From: a virus
DNA length: 29,879 nucleotides
Strand: one strand, 5' to 3'
IMG/VR virus record: IMGVR_UViG_3300048837_000288
Coordinates: 1-29,879 of that record
Shown here: positions 7,581 through 14,641 of the stretch, piece after piece
Layout: each line of letters begins with the position of its first letter
Numbering within the stretch: position 1 is the stretch's first letter
Program-made: the position numbers and the translations under genes
The notes under the pieces: generated by a model
Databases searched by the model: none
The model's input: the letters and a program-made list of their open reading frames with translations, nothing else
What the model was told of the DNA's origin: nothing

Positions 7581-8456
7581 CTACGGACTTACGAAGTTAG
7601 TCATGTAACTGATGACCCAGATGTCTGTCGCGCTGCCCGCCGTGTGCGTAGTCGCTGCGGTCGTGGCGCTGAAGGCCGAGATGTTCGACTTGTTGTCGAC
7701 GCCGTTCTTGGTGTACACGTTGCGCGTCCCATCGACATCCGCCGTGGCCGGCAGGTACGCCGTCGTCACGCTGGTGTCTGCGCCGTCATCGACGTAGGTG
7801 GCGAAGGTGACGGGGTAGTCCGTGCGCCAGCGGCTGACGATGTCGCGGTCGTTCGTGATATTGACGCCGGTCGCGCTGAACAGGTAGCCGAGCGTGGTGC
7901 GCGTCGAGCTTGACGGGATCACCGTGTACTGCACAGGGTTCGGGTTGACGCCGCCGTCCTGCGTGACGCTGATCTGGCCGGACGCGATCTGCACGTTGGG
8001 GTACATCCAATTAATGTAGCGGTTGGTGCCGGTGCTGTCCTGCCAGCCCGCCGTGAGCACCAGGTGGAACTGCGGCAGGTTCAGGTTCTCGGTGTTGCTG
8101 GCGCTGAACACGTTCTCCGTGCCGGCGTTGGTGACGTCGTTCACCGCGCCAGTCACGTAACTCTCAAACACCTCATCATACGCTGACAGCGTCATGTCAA
8201 AGGTGCCGAAGTCGGTCACGCCAAGCGCGCGCTGGCCGAGGATCGCCATGCCGCCGCGGAAGGTGGCGAGTTCGCGGGTCGGCGTCGGCGCGGTCACGTT
8301 GACCGGCCCCGTCAGCTTGTACGCGTTGTACACGGTGCCGTTGGTCTTGCTGTTCGGCGTGGCGTTCGCGCCGACCGGATAGCCGTTGGTGTCGCGGAAC
8401 ATGATCTGCGCGTAGTAGAAGCCCGCGAGATGTCCAGAACGTGGCGTAGCAGCCAT
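7581..8456 (-). CDS. Major tail (tube) protein
   Basis: A 291-residue, beta-rich protein in the major tail protein position: after the tail terminator and before the chaperones and tape measure. It has the high Thr/Ser/Asn/Gly content and low Lys content usual for tube subunits. Recognisable stretches include FDMTLSAYDEVFESYV and YINWMYPNVQIASGQISVTQDGG, where the protein is described as a ring-forming beta barrel by analogy. A very strong ribosome binding site, GGAGGAG, lies 8 bases upstream of the ATG, fitting a protein needed in many copies. Identification comes from order, size, composition and translation signal. Confidence 0.8.
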   Translation of the reverse strand: MAATPRSGHLAGFYYAQIMFRDTNGYPVGANATPNSKTNGTVYNAYKLTGPVNVTAPTPTRELATFRGGMAILGQRALGVTDFGTFDMTLSAYDEVFESYVTGAVNDVTNAGTENVFSASNTENLNLPQFHLVLTAGWQDSTGTNRYINWMYPNVQIASGQISVTQDGGVNPNPVQYTVIPSSSTRTTLGYLFSATGVNITNDRDIVSRWRTDYPVTFATYVDDGADTSVTTAYLPATADVDGTRNVYTKNGVDNKSNISAFSATTAATTHTAGSATDIWVISYMTNFVSP

Positions 8457-8478
8457 GTGCTTTACTCCTCCGCCCGTC

Positions 8479-8931
8479 TCACGGGCGCATCGTCGTTACT
8501 TGGAAAGTGAACCGGACACAGGCGTATTCCTTGCCCTTGTAGGGGGAAGTCACTGGCCCGCTGTCGTCTGCGAATGTTGTCCCGTAGACGATGGGGTTGC
8601 TCATGTCCGCTTTTTGCAGTTGGGGCCGCGCCGCGAAGTAGTCCGGCACAGTTTCGAGATAGGTGTGACACGCTTCCAGCGCCGGCAGCACGTCCGCAGG
8701 GTCTTCGGGGTTCGTCAGTTCGCGCACGAACAGCCACAATTCCCACTCGCGGGTCACGAGCCGGCCCATGCCGCCATGTCGCTCATTGGTCGCGGCGCGT
8801 GGTCGCGCTTCAACCGCCGGCAGCGTGGACTTCGCGATTGCGTACTCCGCGCCAGACAGCAGCGTGGTGATCGCAGCATCCGCCAGCAGTTCGAGCCGTG
8901 TTTTGACGTTGTCTACGGTTGCGACTGCCAT
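8479..8931 (-). CDS. Tail terminator / tail completion protein
   Basis: A 150-residue protein preceding the tail tube gene, the usual position of the tail terminator that caps the tail tube and joins it to the head. The layout fits: an N-terminal helix (VATVDNVKTRLELLADAAITTLL), a beta-rich middle with a REWELWLFVRELTNPEDPADVLPALEACHTYLETVP segment split over strands and a helix, and a final strand (YACVRFTFQVTTMRP). The ATG has AAAGG 7 bases upstream. It lies 3 bases after the gp10-like gene. Homology was not tested; the assignment relies on synteny with lambda/HK97-type tail modules. Confidence 0.6.
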   Translation of the reverse strand: MAVATVDNVKTRLELLADAAITTLLSGAEYAIAKSTLPAVEARPRAATNERHGGMGRLVTREWELWLFVRELTNPEDPADVLPALEACHTYLETVPDYFAARPQLQKADMSNPIVYGTTFADDSGPVTSPYKGKEYACVRFTFQVTTMRP

Positions 8932-8934
8932 GCG

Positions 8935-9435
8935 TTAGCCTTTCACACCCGCATACGGGTCGGATACGGTGAACCACGTCTGGATCGCCACCTCTTGGAT
9001 GTCCTCGCGCACCTGCGCGACCAGCGGCGCAAGCTGCGGCCAACCGCTGTCGAGGTGCATCGGCTGCGCGAAGTCCACTTGCACGAACTGCGCGTAGGCG
9101 ACGGGGTTGACCACCGTAAATTCGCCGCTGTACGGGTCACGATTGGTATACTCGACATCCCACCCCGCCTCTAGCTTGCCGGTGGGTCGGTACGGGATGC
9201 CGCCGCCGAAGCCGTCGGTTGCAAAGAAGGCCCTGCGCTGCCGTTCAGATTTCCAGCGCCGCTTCCCCCGCCACTTCGGGGGTCGCTTTCGCAGGGAGCG
9301 CAGCAGCCGGTTGGCAACACGGCGCACGTTGCGCCGCATCGCCGTCTGCATCAGCTTCGGTGCCTTCTCCGCAGTCTCAGCAACCGCGTCGAGGATGTCG
9401 TTGTCGATGGTGACAGTGACACGAATAGGGATCAT
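8935..9435 (-). CDS. HK97 gp10-like neck/tail protein
   Basis: A 166-residue basic protein starting MIPIRVTVTIDNDILD. A longer open frame exists upstream, but it overlaps the connector gene, so I start at the ATG at 9435. The pattern is that of the HK97 gp10 family of tail completion proteins: an N-terminal strand, a helix with KAPKLMQTAMRRNVRRVANRL, an Arg-rich linker (KRPPKWRGKRRWKSERQRRAFF), GKLEAGWDVEY, and a tail with VAYAQFVQVDFAQPMH. In gp10-like proteins the GxLxxxW and YAxFVxxG-like segments are usual. It sits between the head-tail connector and the tail terminator, which supports the call. Confidence 0.65.
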   Translation of the reverse strand: MIPIRVTVTIDNDILDAVAETAEKAPKLMQTAMRRNVRRVANRLLRSLRKRPPKWRGKRRWKSERQRRAFFATDGFGGGIPYRPTGKLEAGWDVEYTNRDPYSGEFTVVNPVAYAQFVQVDFAQPMHLDSGWPQLAPLVAQVREDIQEVAIQTWFTVSDPYAGVKG

Positions 9436-9443
9436 GTCGCCCC

Positions 9444-9866
9444 CTAGTCGTCCGTGGTCGTGTAGCTGCTGCTGTAGTCCGGCGCTTCCGTCTGCAGGCT
9501 GTCGGCGCGGTAGGTGTAGGTCACGGCGCTGCCGCCGGACTGGATGCCCAACCCGTCCCCGACGCCTTCCGAGAGCGCGACGCCTTCCCAGTAGTCGAGC
9601 AGCTTCTTGAGCTGCTCCTGCTTCTGAGAGTGGCTTGCGTTGCCGAACTCGCCGGACAAGTCGACCGCGTTGATCGCACGCGCCCAACGCCGGCGCAGCG
9701 CCCACACAATCGTTCGCGTGAGGTTGCTGTCGCCCTGCGTCGCGTCGTCATAGATCGCGTCAAGCGTCGCGTCCGCGAGGTCGTAAGCCGGCGTGCTGGC
9801 GTTGTCCGTCCGGTGGTCGCCGGTCGCGTCCCGAACGAACGCTTTCTGTGCTGCGGTCATCGCCAT
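9444..9866 (-). CDS. Head-tail connector/adaptor protein
   Basis: A 140-residue, mostly helical protein located between virion proteins and the gp10-like gene, where head-tail adaptors (gp6/gp15-like) are found. The N-terminus (MTAAQKAFVRDATGD) is followed by helices with LTRTIVWALRRRWARAINAVDL and KQEQLKKLLDYWEGVAL, then a Gly/Ser/Asp-rich extended tail of the kind that docks on neighbouring rings. The start could be the ATG at 9866 or the second ATG two codons on. AGGCGGTG lies upstream. The function is inferred from order and helical composition. Confidence 0.55.
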   Translation of the reverse strand: MAMTAAQKAFVRDATGDHRTDNASTPAYDLADATLDAIYDDATQGDSNLTRTIVWALRRRWARAINAVDLSGEFGNASHSQKQEQLKKLLDYWEGVALSEGVGDGLGIQSGGSAVTYTYRADSLQTEAPDYSSSYTTTDD

Positions 9867-9876
9867 CGCGCACCGC

Positions 9877-10344
9877 CTACTGTGTGAAGACGGTCAGCGT
9901 GATCGTCAGGTCGGTGGCCGCCGTGTATGTCGGTGTTGCGTCGCACACGAGGTAACCGTAGAGACAGCCTTTGCCGTCGGCGGCGTAGGCCACGGGGTCG
10001 CCGGTCGTGACACGCACCAGCGCCACCGCGTCGCTGCCGATGGTCGTGTAGTCCGCGGATGCAATCGGAATGATCGCAATCAGCTTCTTCAGGTCGGCAA
10101 GTGCCAGCGAGAACGCCGCGTTGTCGGCAATCGCCGCCGGCGCTTCACTGAACAGGTACAGCTTGCAGGCCGCCTTCTCGTTGTCGGCGTCGACCACGCG
10201 CACGTTGTTGATGCTGCCGGCTCCGGACGGGCTTGTGATGCTGAACGTCAGCAGGCCGCCGACCACGTCCGCGGCGCCGTAAGCGCCGGCGGTGATCGTG
10301 GGGGTGACCGATGCCGAAAGAAGTTTGTCAAAAACATAGGCCAT
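9877..10344 (-). CDS. Virion protein, probably structural (unknown family)
   Basis: A 155-residue Ala/Thr/Gly/Val-rich protein with alternating hydrophobic strands, ending in a repeat-like TAATDLTITLTVFTQ. It lies downstream of the major capsid gene and upstream of the head-tail connector, where phages keep decoration or minor head proteins. The ATG has AAAGGA 7 bases upstream. An 8-bp GC-rich hairpin lies just 5' of that site and may protect the mRNA end or slow transcription. I do not recognise the family. Capsid decoration or neck protein are the most plausible roles. Confidence 0.5.
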   Translation of the reverse strand: MAYVFDKLLSASVTPTITAGAYGAADVVGGLLTFSITSPSGAGSINNVRVVDADNEKAACKLYLFSEAPAAIADNAAFSLALADLKKLIAIIPIASADYTTIGSDAVALVRVTTGDPVAYAADGKGCLYGYLVCDATPTYTAATDLTITLTVFTQ

Positions 10345-10364
10345 AGCCTGTCCTTTCTAGACGT

Positions 10365-10394
10365 CGGGCGGGTCAGCGTGTGCCGGCCCGCCCG
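10365..10394 (-). repeat. 8-bp GC-rich stem-loop between virion genes
   Basis: CGGGCGGG at 10365-10372 pairs exactly with CCCGCCCG at 10387-10394 across a 14-base loop. No T-tract follows on either strand, so it is not a classical terminator. On the minus-strand transcript it sits just upstream of the Shine-Dalgarno site of the next virion gene, so mRNA stabilisation, processing or pausing is possible. Confidence 0.5.
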
Positions 10395-10406
10395 TTGCGT
10401 CATGCG

Positions 10407-11048
10407 TTAGCTTAGGCCCACCGAACCGATGTTCTCCAGGATGATCCAGCGCGTCGCGCTGACAGCGATCATGTGGATCACATCGCCGGGTGCGTCGAGT
10501 GTTGCCACGTCGTTCGCGCCGTCGAGCGTGACGCCCGCCGCCACCGTCACGGTGTGCGCTGCGGTGCCACTGGCGCTCGTGTTGATGATGATCAGTTCGT
10601 CACCGGCTGTCGGCGCGGCCAGCGTCGCCTCGATTGGCGTCGTCGCGTGCGCCAGCGTGACGAGGCCCGACTTGATCGTGATCGCGCCGGTCGCGGTTAG
10701 CGCCTGCACCTGCCGTCCGAGGTTGCTGCGACCATCCTTGAGCAGAGCGCCGTCGATGGTGACACCGGCGTCGCCGGTCGTTTCCGCGATGGTGTCGGTC
10801 TTGATGGTGCTGCCCGATAACGCGGTGAAGGTGTTGGCGCTGATCTGGAAGTCGTCAGCGCCCGACACCTTGATGTCAATGCGGTCGTCCGTGTCCGCCG
10901 TGATGCTGGTGTCAGCGTCCGCGTCGAGGATCAGTTCCGCCCCGTTGAGGTCGTTTGACACCGCGCCCACATAGGCGTCGGCGGTCGCTGTGCCGGCAAC
11001 TGTTAGGTCGCCGGTGATGAGCAGGTTGGTTAGTACGGTATCAGCCAT
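10407..11048 (-). CDS. Virion protein, head-fibre/tail-fibre-like beta protein
   Basis: A 213-residue low-charge beta-rich protein. It begins MADTVLTNLLITGDLTVAGTA and continues with stretches such as DADADTSITADTDDRIDIKV and IKTDTIAETTGDAGV, which are typical of phage fibre and head-fibre proteins. Its C-terminal half (GDELIIINTSASGTAAHTVTV, then RWIILENIGSVG) resembles the terminal domain of the Dit-like protein at 3217-3903, so the two may share a fold. It lies after the capsid gene, from which it is separated by the HNH insertion. GGGAG lies 10 bases upstream of the ATG and overlaps the palindrome at 11062-11073. A head fibre or decoration protein is the best guess. Confidence 0.55.
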   Translation of the reverse strand: MADTVLTNLLITGDLTVAGTATADAYVGAVSNDLNGAELILDADADTSITADTDDRIDIKVSGADDFQISANTFTALSGSTIKTDTIAETTGDAGVTIDGALLKDGRSNLGRQVQALTATGAITIKSGLVTLAHATTPIEATLAAPTAGDELIIINTSASGTAAHTVTVAAGVTLDGANDVATLDAPGDVIHMIAVSATRWIILENIGSVGLS

Positions 11049-11061
11049 ACGTGCATTTCTC

Positions 11062-11079
11062 CCTCATATGAGGTATACT
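11062..11079 (+). promoter_or_regulatory. Palindromic operator-like site and -10 element before HNH gene
   Basis: CCTCATATGAGG at 11062-11073 is a perfect 12-bp palindrome. It abuts TATACT at 11074-11079, a good plus-strand -10 box. No -35 box was found at the right distance. Transcription from this -10 would start near 11086, at the first bases of the three-way-junction RNA. A protein bound to the palindrome would block the promoter and also cover the ribosome binding site region of the minus-strand virion gene. Confidence 0.35.
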
Positions 11080-11083
11080 TAAA

Positions 11084-11140
11084 GGCGTGGTCTAGCCCGA
11101 CGGGGCGAAAAGACGGCACTCACACCGTCCTGACCACACC
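11084..11140 (+). ncRNA. Predicted three-way-junction RNA leader of the HNH gene
   Basis: The plus-strand RNA can fold into three helices. The outer stem pairs GG-c-GTGGTC (11084-11092) with GACCAC-a-CC (11132-11140), with one C/A mismatch. The first inner hairpin is GCCC/GGGC (11095-11098 with 11103-11106) around GACG. A GAAAA linker follows, then a second hairpin GACGG/CCGTC (11112-11116 with 11125-11129). The fold begins where transcription from the adjacent -10 would begin. Read on the minus strand, the last hairpin is followed by TTTTC and could act as a weak terminator after the capsid gene. I could not match it to a named RNA family; group I introns, hammerhead and HEARO cores were not found. 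Confidence 0.4.
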
Positions 11141-11154
11141 TCAAAACAGTGAGT

Positions 11155-11172
11155 TAGCACAGTGAGGTGCTA
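11155..11172 (+). promoter_or_regulatory. Hairpin that covers the HNH ribosome binding site
   Basis: TAGCAC (11155-11160) pairs exactly with GTGCTA (11167-11172) across a six-base loop AGTGAG. The likely Shine-Dalgarno sequence GAGGTG spans the loop and 3' arm, and the ATG follows at 11174. Folding would hide the ribosome binding site. Translation control by such hairpins is known for several phage homing endonuclease genes, so the same logic is inferred here. Confidence 0.5.
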
Positions 11173-11173
11173 G

Positions 11174-11725
11174 ATGTACAATTACACTTGCCAGCACTGC
11201 GGCAAGCGCTTCGCCCACCGCCGACCGCACCACAGCCCATACGCACCACGTTTCTGTTCACCGCAGTGTGCATCCGCTTCAAGACGCAAGCACCCCGAAG
11301 CACACTGCGCCATTTGCGGCAACGTCTTTCAGACCACGAACATTCGCAAAACCTATTGCAGTCGAGCGTGTGTTTATGAGGCACATCGCCGTCATGGTCT
11401 TATCGAATGTGAGTGGTGCGGAAAGTCGTTCAAGCGATCCAATCGCGCCACGCGGTATTGCAGTGCGCGTTGTTATGGCGATAGCATGCTGAGTGCATTC
11501 CCCAGAAAGGGGAAAGAGTTCAGTAAGGCAGTTCGTCGCGCCATTAAAGAGCGCGACAACTACGCTTGCGTGGTTTGCGGTTCAACTCACCGTCTGGAAA
11601 TTGACCACATCGTACCGATTGCGCTTGGCGGAGACAATTCCATTGACAATGGACAAGCGCTATGCCACAAATGCCACAGGGCGAAAAGCCTTCGCCAGCG
11701 CAAGCAGGTACTTAGGGGTTATTAA
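11174..11725 (+). CDS. HNH homing-type endonuclease with three tandem zinc modules
   Basis: A 183-residue protein on the plus strand, opposite to all neighbouring virion genes. Residues 6-115 contain three tandem CxxC...CxxxC zinc modules (CQHC/CSPQC, CAIC/CSRAC, CEWC/CSARC), probably for DNA recognition. Residues about 127-175 form an HNH nuclease domain: CVVC, then EIDHIVPIALGGDNSIDNGQALCHKCH, with the DH dyad, Asn and the second zinc pair in place. It is thus an intact nuclease by motif. It ends 3 bases from the stop of the convergent capsid gene. The gene looks like a free-standing homing endonuclease beside the conserved capsid gene. GAGGTG serves as its RBS and is covered by a hairpin. 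Confidence 0.88.
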   Translation: MYNYTCQHCGKRFAHRRPHHSPYAPRFCSPQCASASRRKHPEAHCAICGNVFQTTNIRKTYCSRACVYEAHRRHGLIECEWCGKSFKRSNRATRYCSARCYGDSMLSAFPRKGKEFSKAVRRAIKERDNYACVVCGSTHRLEIDHIVPIALGGDNSIDNGQALCHKCHRAKSLRQRKQVLRGY

Positions 11726-11728
11726 GGA

Positions 11729-12619
11729 CTACGACGGCTCACTTCCTATAATCCACCGGAAGTCAGACCAACCAAAACTGTAGCGCATCCGGCCACGATA
11801 GCGGCGAATGAGCGTGTTGAAGTCTTCGTCGGCGGCAAAGGTCGGGTCGATGCGATCCCACCATTTCAGGTGCTGACGAGCCAGCGCGGAGTCGACCACG
11901 AACCAGCGGTTCGTGTCGGTCAGCCACGGCACGACCAGCGTGCGAAGGCCGCTGTGAACGTTGATCGCGTTGTTCGCGGTCTCAGGGTTCAGCGGCGATC
12001 CGGTCAGTTCGAGCGCCGTCTTACGCAGGGCGCGCGGCACGATCAGCAGGTCGGGCATGATCGAGATTTCTTCGCCCTTGTCGTCGCCAAACGCCTGCAT
12101 GGTCGTGATGGCGGTTTCAAGGTTCGCCGCGCTCAGCGCCAGCGCCAGCAGGTTGTCGACCGCCGTCGCGTCGGTGCGGCTGCGCGGGTGGTCATTGGCG
12201 ATCAGCGCCTTGCCGTCATAGCCGACGGTCGAGGTCGCGTTGTTGAAGACGCTCCAGGCGTCCTTCTCCTGCTTGCGCGCAAACGCGCGGCCCATCTCCG
12301 CAGCCGATGCGAAGATGCCGTCATACTGCATGTCTTCGAGCAGCGTCTGCTCGATGCTGAAGCCCTTGACGAAATGCGTGTGGCTGTACACGATTTCGTA
12401 GTCGCGGCTGGGGGTCTCGTATTCGACCGCGCCGTCAAACTCGACGGGATCGCCGAACGAACCGAGGCGCAGTTCCGTTTCCTTCGCCTTGAGGCTGCGG
12501 CGCATCCCAAACACCTGCTGCCGAAGCTGCGGGTGCTGGTTGTACTGCTGATAGAAAATCTCAGCGAGGACGGGGTCGAAGTCTGTTAGCTGTGTGAAAT
12601 TCTGGCTGACGAGTGTCAT
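11729..12619 (-). CDS. Major capsid protein (Mu gpT-like, HK97 fold)
   Basis: A 296-residue protein that builds the head shell. It has the size and segment pattern of the Mu-like gpT family: an early VSQNFTQLTDFDPVLAEIFYQQY helix region split by loops, SHTHFVKGFSIEQTLLED (P-domain and E-loop region), an ARKQEKDAWSVFNN helix, then the typical GKALIANDHPRS and a late IMPDLLIVPRALRKTALEL. The C-terminal FGWSDFRWI motif fits the A domain. It follows the scaffold and decoration genes. AAGGAG lies upstream of the ATG, a strong translation signal. The convergent HNH gene ends just after its stop. Confidence 0.88.
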   Translation of the reverse strand: MTLVSQNFTQLTDFDPVLAEIFYQQYNQHPQLRQQVFGMRRSLKAKETELRLGSFGDPVEFDGAVEYETPSRDYEIVYSHTHFVKGFSIEQTLLEDMQYDGIFASAAEMGRAFARKQEKDAWSVFNNATSTVGYDGKALIANDHPRSRTDATAVDNLLALALSAANLETAITTMQAFGDDKGEEISIMPDLLIVPRALRKTALELTGSPLNPETANNAINVHSGLRTLVVPWLTDTNRWFVVDSALARQHLKWWDRIDPTFAADEDFNTLIRRYRGRMRYSFGWSDFRWIIGSEPS

Positions 12620-12631
12620 GTCGCTATCTCC

Positions 12632-13033
12632 TTAGGCGTCGAGCCAATGATTGCCGGCGTTGATGTAGACCAGCGTCGGCTCGGTTGAACCGCTGTCGCG
12701 GAACACCTTGAAGGTGTGGCTGCTATCGGTGGTGACACCCGTCGCGGCAGTGTCCAGATCAAGGTCGGCATCCACTGCGCGCGCATTGGCATCGACCACA
12801 CTGTAAACCGCGTCGCGGTTGACGATGACACGCACGGTCTGACCGTCGGATGTGTTGTCGGCGTCATGCACCGCGATCCCGATGATGGCGGCATCGCCGT
12901 GCGCGGCCTTATCGACCTCGCCGGTGTCCAGGCTGACCATCATGCCCTCGGTGATCACTTCGGCATTTTTGACGGTGAACGTCTGAATCAGCGGCATTCC
13001 GCCGCTCATGTTGAAGGCCCACTGAAAAGCCAT
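12632..13033 (-). CDS. Capsid decoration/stabilisation protein
   Basis: A 133-residue beta-rich protein between scaffold and major capsid genes. This is the place of small head-decoration proteins (lambda gpD-like or DUF2190-like). The sequence shows FTVKNAEVITEGMMVSLDTGEVDKA, AIIGIAVHDADN and VRVIVNRDAVYSV, the pattern of small beta-barrel decoration proteins, followed by YINAGNHWLDA. A strong AAGGAG site precedes the ATG, consistent with many copies per head. Family membership was judged by pattern and context and not by a search. Confidence 0.65.
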   Translation of the reverse strand: MAFQWAFNMSGGMPLIQTFTVKNAEVITEGMMVSLDTGEVDKAAHGDAAIIGIAVHDADNTSDGQTVRVIVNRDAVYSVVDANARAVDADLDLDTAATGVTTDSSHTFKVFRDSGSTEPTLVYINAGNHWLDA

Positions 13034-13036
13034 GTC

Positions 13037-13642
13037 CTAATCTCCTTGCGGCTTGTCTCGCCGCTGCTGTTCGATTTGCTTCTGGCGCGCGGCCAGCTGC
13101 TCCGGCGTGATGCTGTAGCCGTACTGCGCGGCCACTTGCGCCGCCGACACCTGTCGCGCGTCGGGAACCGCTGTGCTGCTGTCCCCACGCACACCCGCGT
13201 CCAGCGCCGGCGGTCGTGGAGTCTTCAGCGTGCCGGCATTGGCATCAAGCCACGCCAGCGTCTTCACAGGGTCGTCGTACTCCGGCACGAGCGTGCGGTA
13301 CGCTTCCGGCAGCGCTTCAATGCGCTTGGCGACGGTGTCGCGCACGAAGCCTTCAAGGGCCTCGCGCCGTTCGCGTTCCGGTTCGAGTTCCTTCACCTGC
13401 TGTTCGCGCAGCGTGGCCAGTTCCTGCCACTTCTGCTGCTCGGCAAGTTTCGCTTCTTCGGCCCGTGCCAGTTCAGCTTCCCGCGCCTTCGCAGCCACAC
13501 GATACGACGCGGACTCTTTACGGAGTTCGTCGATGTACTTGCGGATGTCGGCGGGTAAGCTGTCGAGATTGGTGCGCTGCTCCGCATCCTGTGCGTGCTG
13601 CGCGTCGGACATGGCCTGCATGTCGTCGTGGTCGGTGGTCAT
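13037..13642 (-). CDS. Head scaffolding protein
   Basis: A 201-residue highly charged helical protein directly upstream of the decoration and capsid genes. The central part (about 45-110) is a long coiled coil (ELARAEEAKLAEQQKWQEL, then REQQVKELEPERERREAL). The C-terminus is basic and hydrophilic (QIEQQRRDKPQGD), as in scaffolds that contact the inner capsid surface with a basic tail. Residues about 128-160 contain a Pro/Ala linker. GGAG lies about 10 bases upstream of the ATG. Assembly role inside the procapsid is inferred from this classical composition and from order. Confidence 0.78.
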   Translation of the reverse strand: MTTDHDDMQAMSDAQHAQDAEQRTNLDSLPADIRKYIDELRKESASYRVAAKAREAELARAEEAKLAEQQKWQELATLREQQVKELEPERERREALEGFVRDTVAKRIEALPEAYRTLVPEYDDPVKTLAWLDANAGTLKTPRPPALDAGVRGDSSTAVPDARQVSAAQVAAQYGYSITPEQLAARQKQIEQQRRDKPQGD

Positions 13643-13681
13643 GATCTACGCTCCTGGCGTGTGTTGCTACTGCGGACAAAT

Positions 13682-13698
13682 GCGCCTGTAATCGGCGC
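13682..13698 (-). repeat. Short GC stem-loop between MuF and scaffold genes
   Basis: GCGCC (13682-13686) pairs with GGCGC (13694-13698) around a seven-base loop. On the minus strand the stem is followed by ATTTG, too few T residues for a confident terminator. It lies in the 61-base gap between the MuF-like and scaffold genes and may modulate read-through so that scaffold and capsid levels differ from portal. Confidence 0.3.
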
Positions 13699-13703
13699 GG
13701 GGA

Positions 13704-14312
13704 TTAGCCTAGCCAAAGGTCTTTACACGGGATGCGCTCGAATGGCAGCGCCCGCCATTCATGTGGGCAGGACACGTGAGCAGGGGCCGGATACAGGTCG
13801 ACGTAGTTCTGCGCCACCACGCCGGCGGCAAAGTGTCCAACGCAAATGTCACAGACGGGTGGCGGCCCTGTAAACACGTACTGCCGCCGGATGCCGTTCG
13901 CTTCGTAGAACGCCTGCTGTGCGGAGAAGCGCGTCTGCTGCGCGGTGTTGAGCGCGATCTGCGGCGCTTTCCACACGTTGCGCGCTTCGGCCCACTGTTC
14001 GAGCCGGCTGACGTAGTAGTAGCGGTTGCCGCGCGGGTTGGCTTCGTACAGCCGGCCAATCTCGCGGGTGACTTCCCTGTTCCACGTGCGGGCGATCATG
14101 CGCGCATCGGCGGCACTCTGCCGGCGCAGCGCGTCGAGGTCGCGTCCGCTTGGCGCGCGCGGCGTGCGGTTGCAGCCCATGTCACGCGCCAGTTCGCCGA
14201 GCGCCGTCACCCACGACCGCTTGCGCTGCGTCAGAAGCTGTTCGGCCAGCGCGTCGGTGTCGTCGCGCTCCATCTTGTAGAGCAGGCCGATAACGGTTGT
14301 AAGACGGCTCAT
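13704..14312 (-). CDS. Phage head morphogenesis protein (SPP1 gp7 / MuF-like)
   Basis: A 202-residue minor head protein that associates with the portal. The N-terminal half is helical (DADTLAEQL-type, ARMIARTWNREVTREIGRLYEANPRG). The C-terminal half carries the MuF signature: helix with TARFSAQQAFYEANG-like sequence, VFTGPPPVCDICVGHFAAGVV, and YPAPAHVSCPHEWRAL. The paired CDIC and HVSCPHEWRA segments match the conserved Cys/His core. The ATG overlaps the stop of the upstream gene in an ATGA arrangement. Position after portal and before scaffold supports the call. Confidence 0.88.
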   Translation of the reverse strand: MSRLTTVIGLLYKMERDDTDALAEQLLTQRKRSWVTALGELARDMGCNRTPRAPSGRDLDALRRQSAADARMIARTWNREVTREIGRLYEANPRGNRYYYVSRLEQWAEARNVWKAPQIALNTAQQTRFSAQQAFYEANGIRRQYVFTGPPPVCDICVGHFAAGVVAQNYVDLYPAPAHVSCPHEWRALPFERIPCKDLWLG

Positions 14313-14641
14313 TCACCATTCACCAGTTCGTCCCACACGTCATCGCTCATCGCCGCCAGCGCCGAAGCGCCACGCGCGCCGATGTCGCGGAAGGTGCGGG
14401 TAATCTCGGTGGTCGCCTGCTCGACTTCCGTCCGGCGTTCGTCCGGCAGCGCCGCGACCACGTTGTCGATACGCTCGGCATCCGGATCAGACGCCGCCGC
14501 CATCATCGCCAGAAGCTGCCGCTTCGCTGCTTCGGTAATCGGCAGGCCGGCCAACTGCAAGCGCGCGAGTTCCAGACCAGCCGGCGTCAGCGCCGGAATG
14601 TGACCGCGCGTGTGGGTGCCGTTATTCAATGGACGGTTCAA
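14309..14641 (-). CDS. Unknown small protein between portal and MuF-like genes
   Basis: A 110-residue mostly helical protein. It starts at TTG with GGAATG 6 bases upstream and overlaps the portal gene by 20 bases. Its end overlaps the MuF-like gene by 4 bases, so it is tightly coupled with both. The sequence is Ala-rich (LARLQLAGLPITEAAKRQLLAMM, then TTEITRTFRDIGARGASAL). A Pro/Gly-containing N-terminal 20 residues look disordered. No family is recognised. A portal or minor head accessory role is likely from context. Confidence 0.6.
   Translation of the reverse strand: MNRPLNNGTHTRGHIPALTPAGLELARLQLAGLPITEAAKRQLLAMMAAASDPDAERIDNVVAALPDERRTEVEQATTEITRTFRDIGARGASALAAMSDDVWDELVNGE

Noticed and set aside
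8935-9705. 256-residue version of the gp10-like gene starting at 9705
   Set aside because: The extra 90 residues are Arg/Gly-rich and overlap the connector gene in another frame; the ATG at 9435 gives a normal family size.
11084-11172. HEARO/omega RNA with IscB-type nuclease, group I intron or hammerhead ribozyme
   Set aside because: The protein lacks RuvC and PLMP-type parts of IscB; no group I core pairs and no CUGAUGA core of hammerheads were seen; the HNH gene is free-standing and interrupts no coding sequence.
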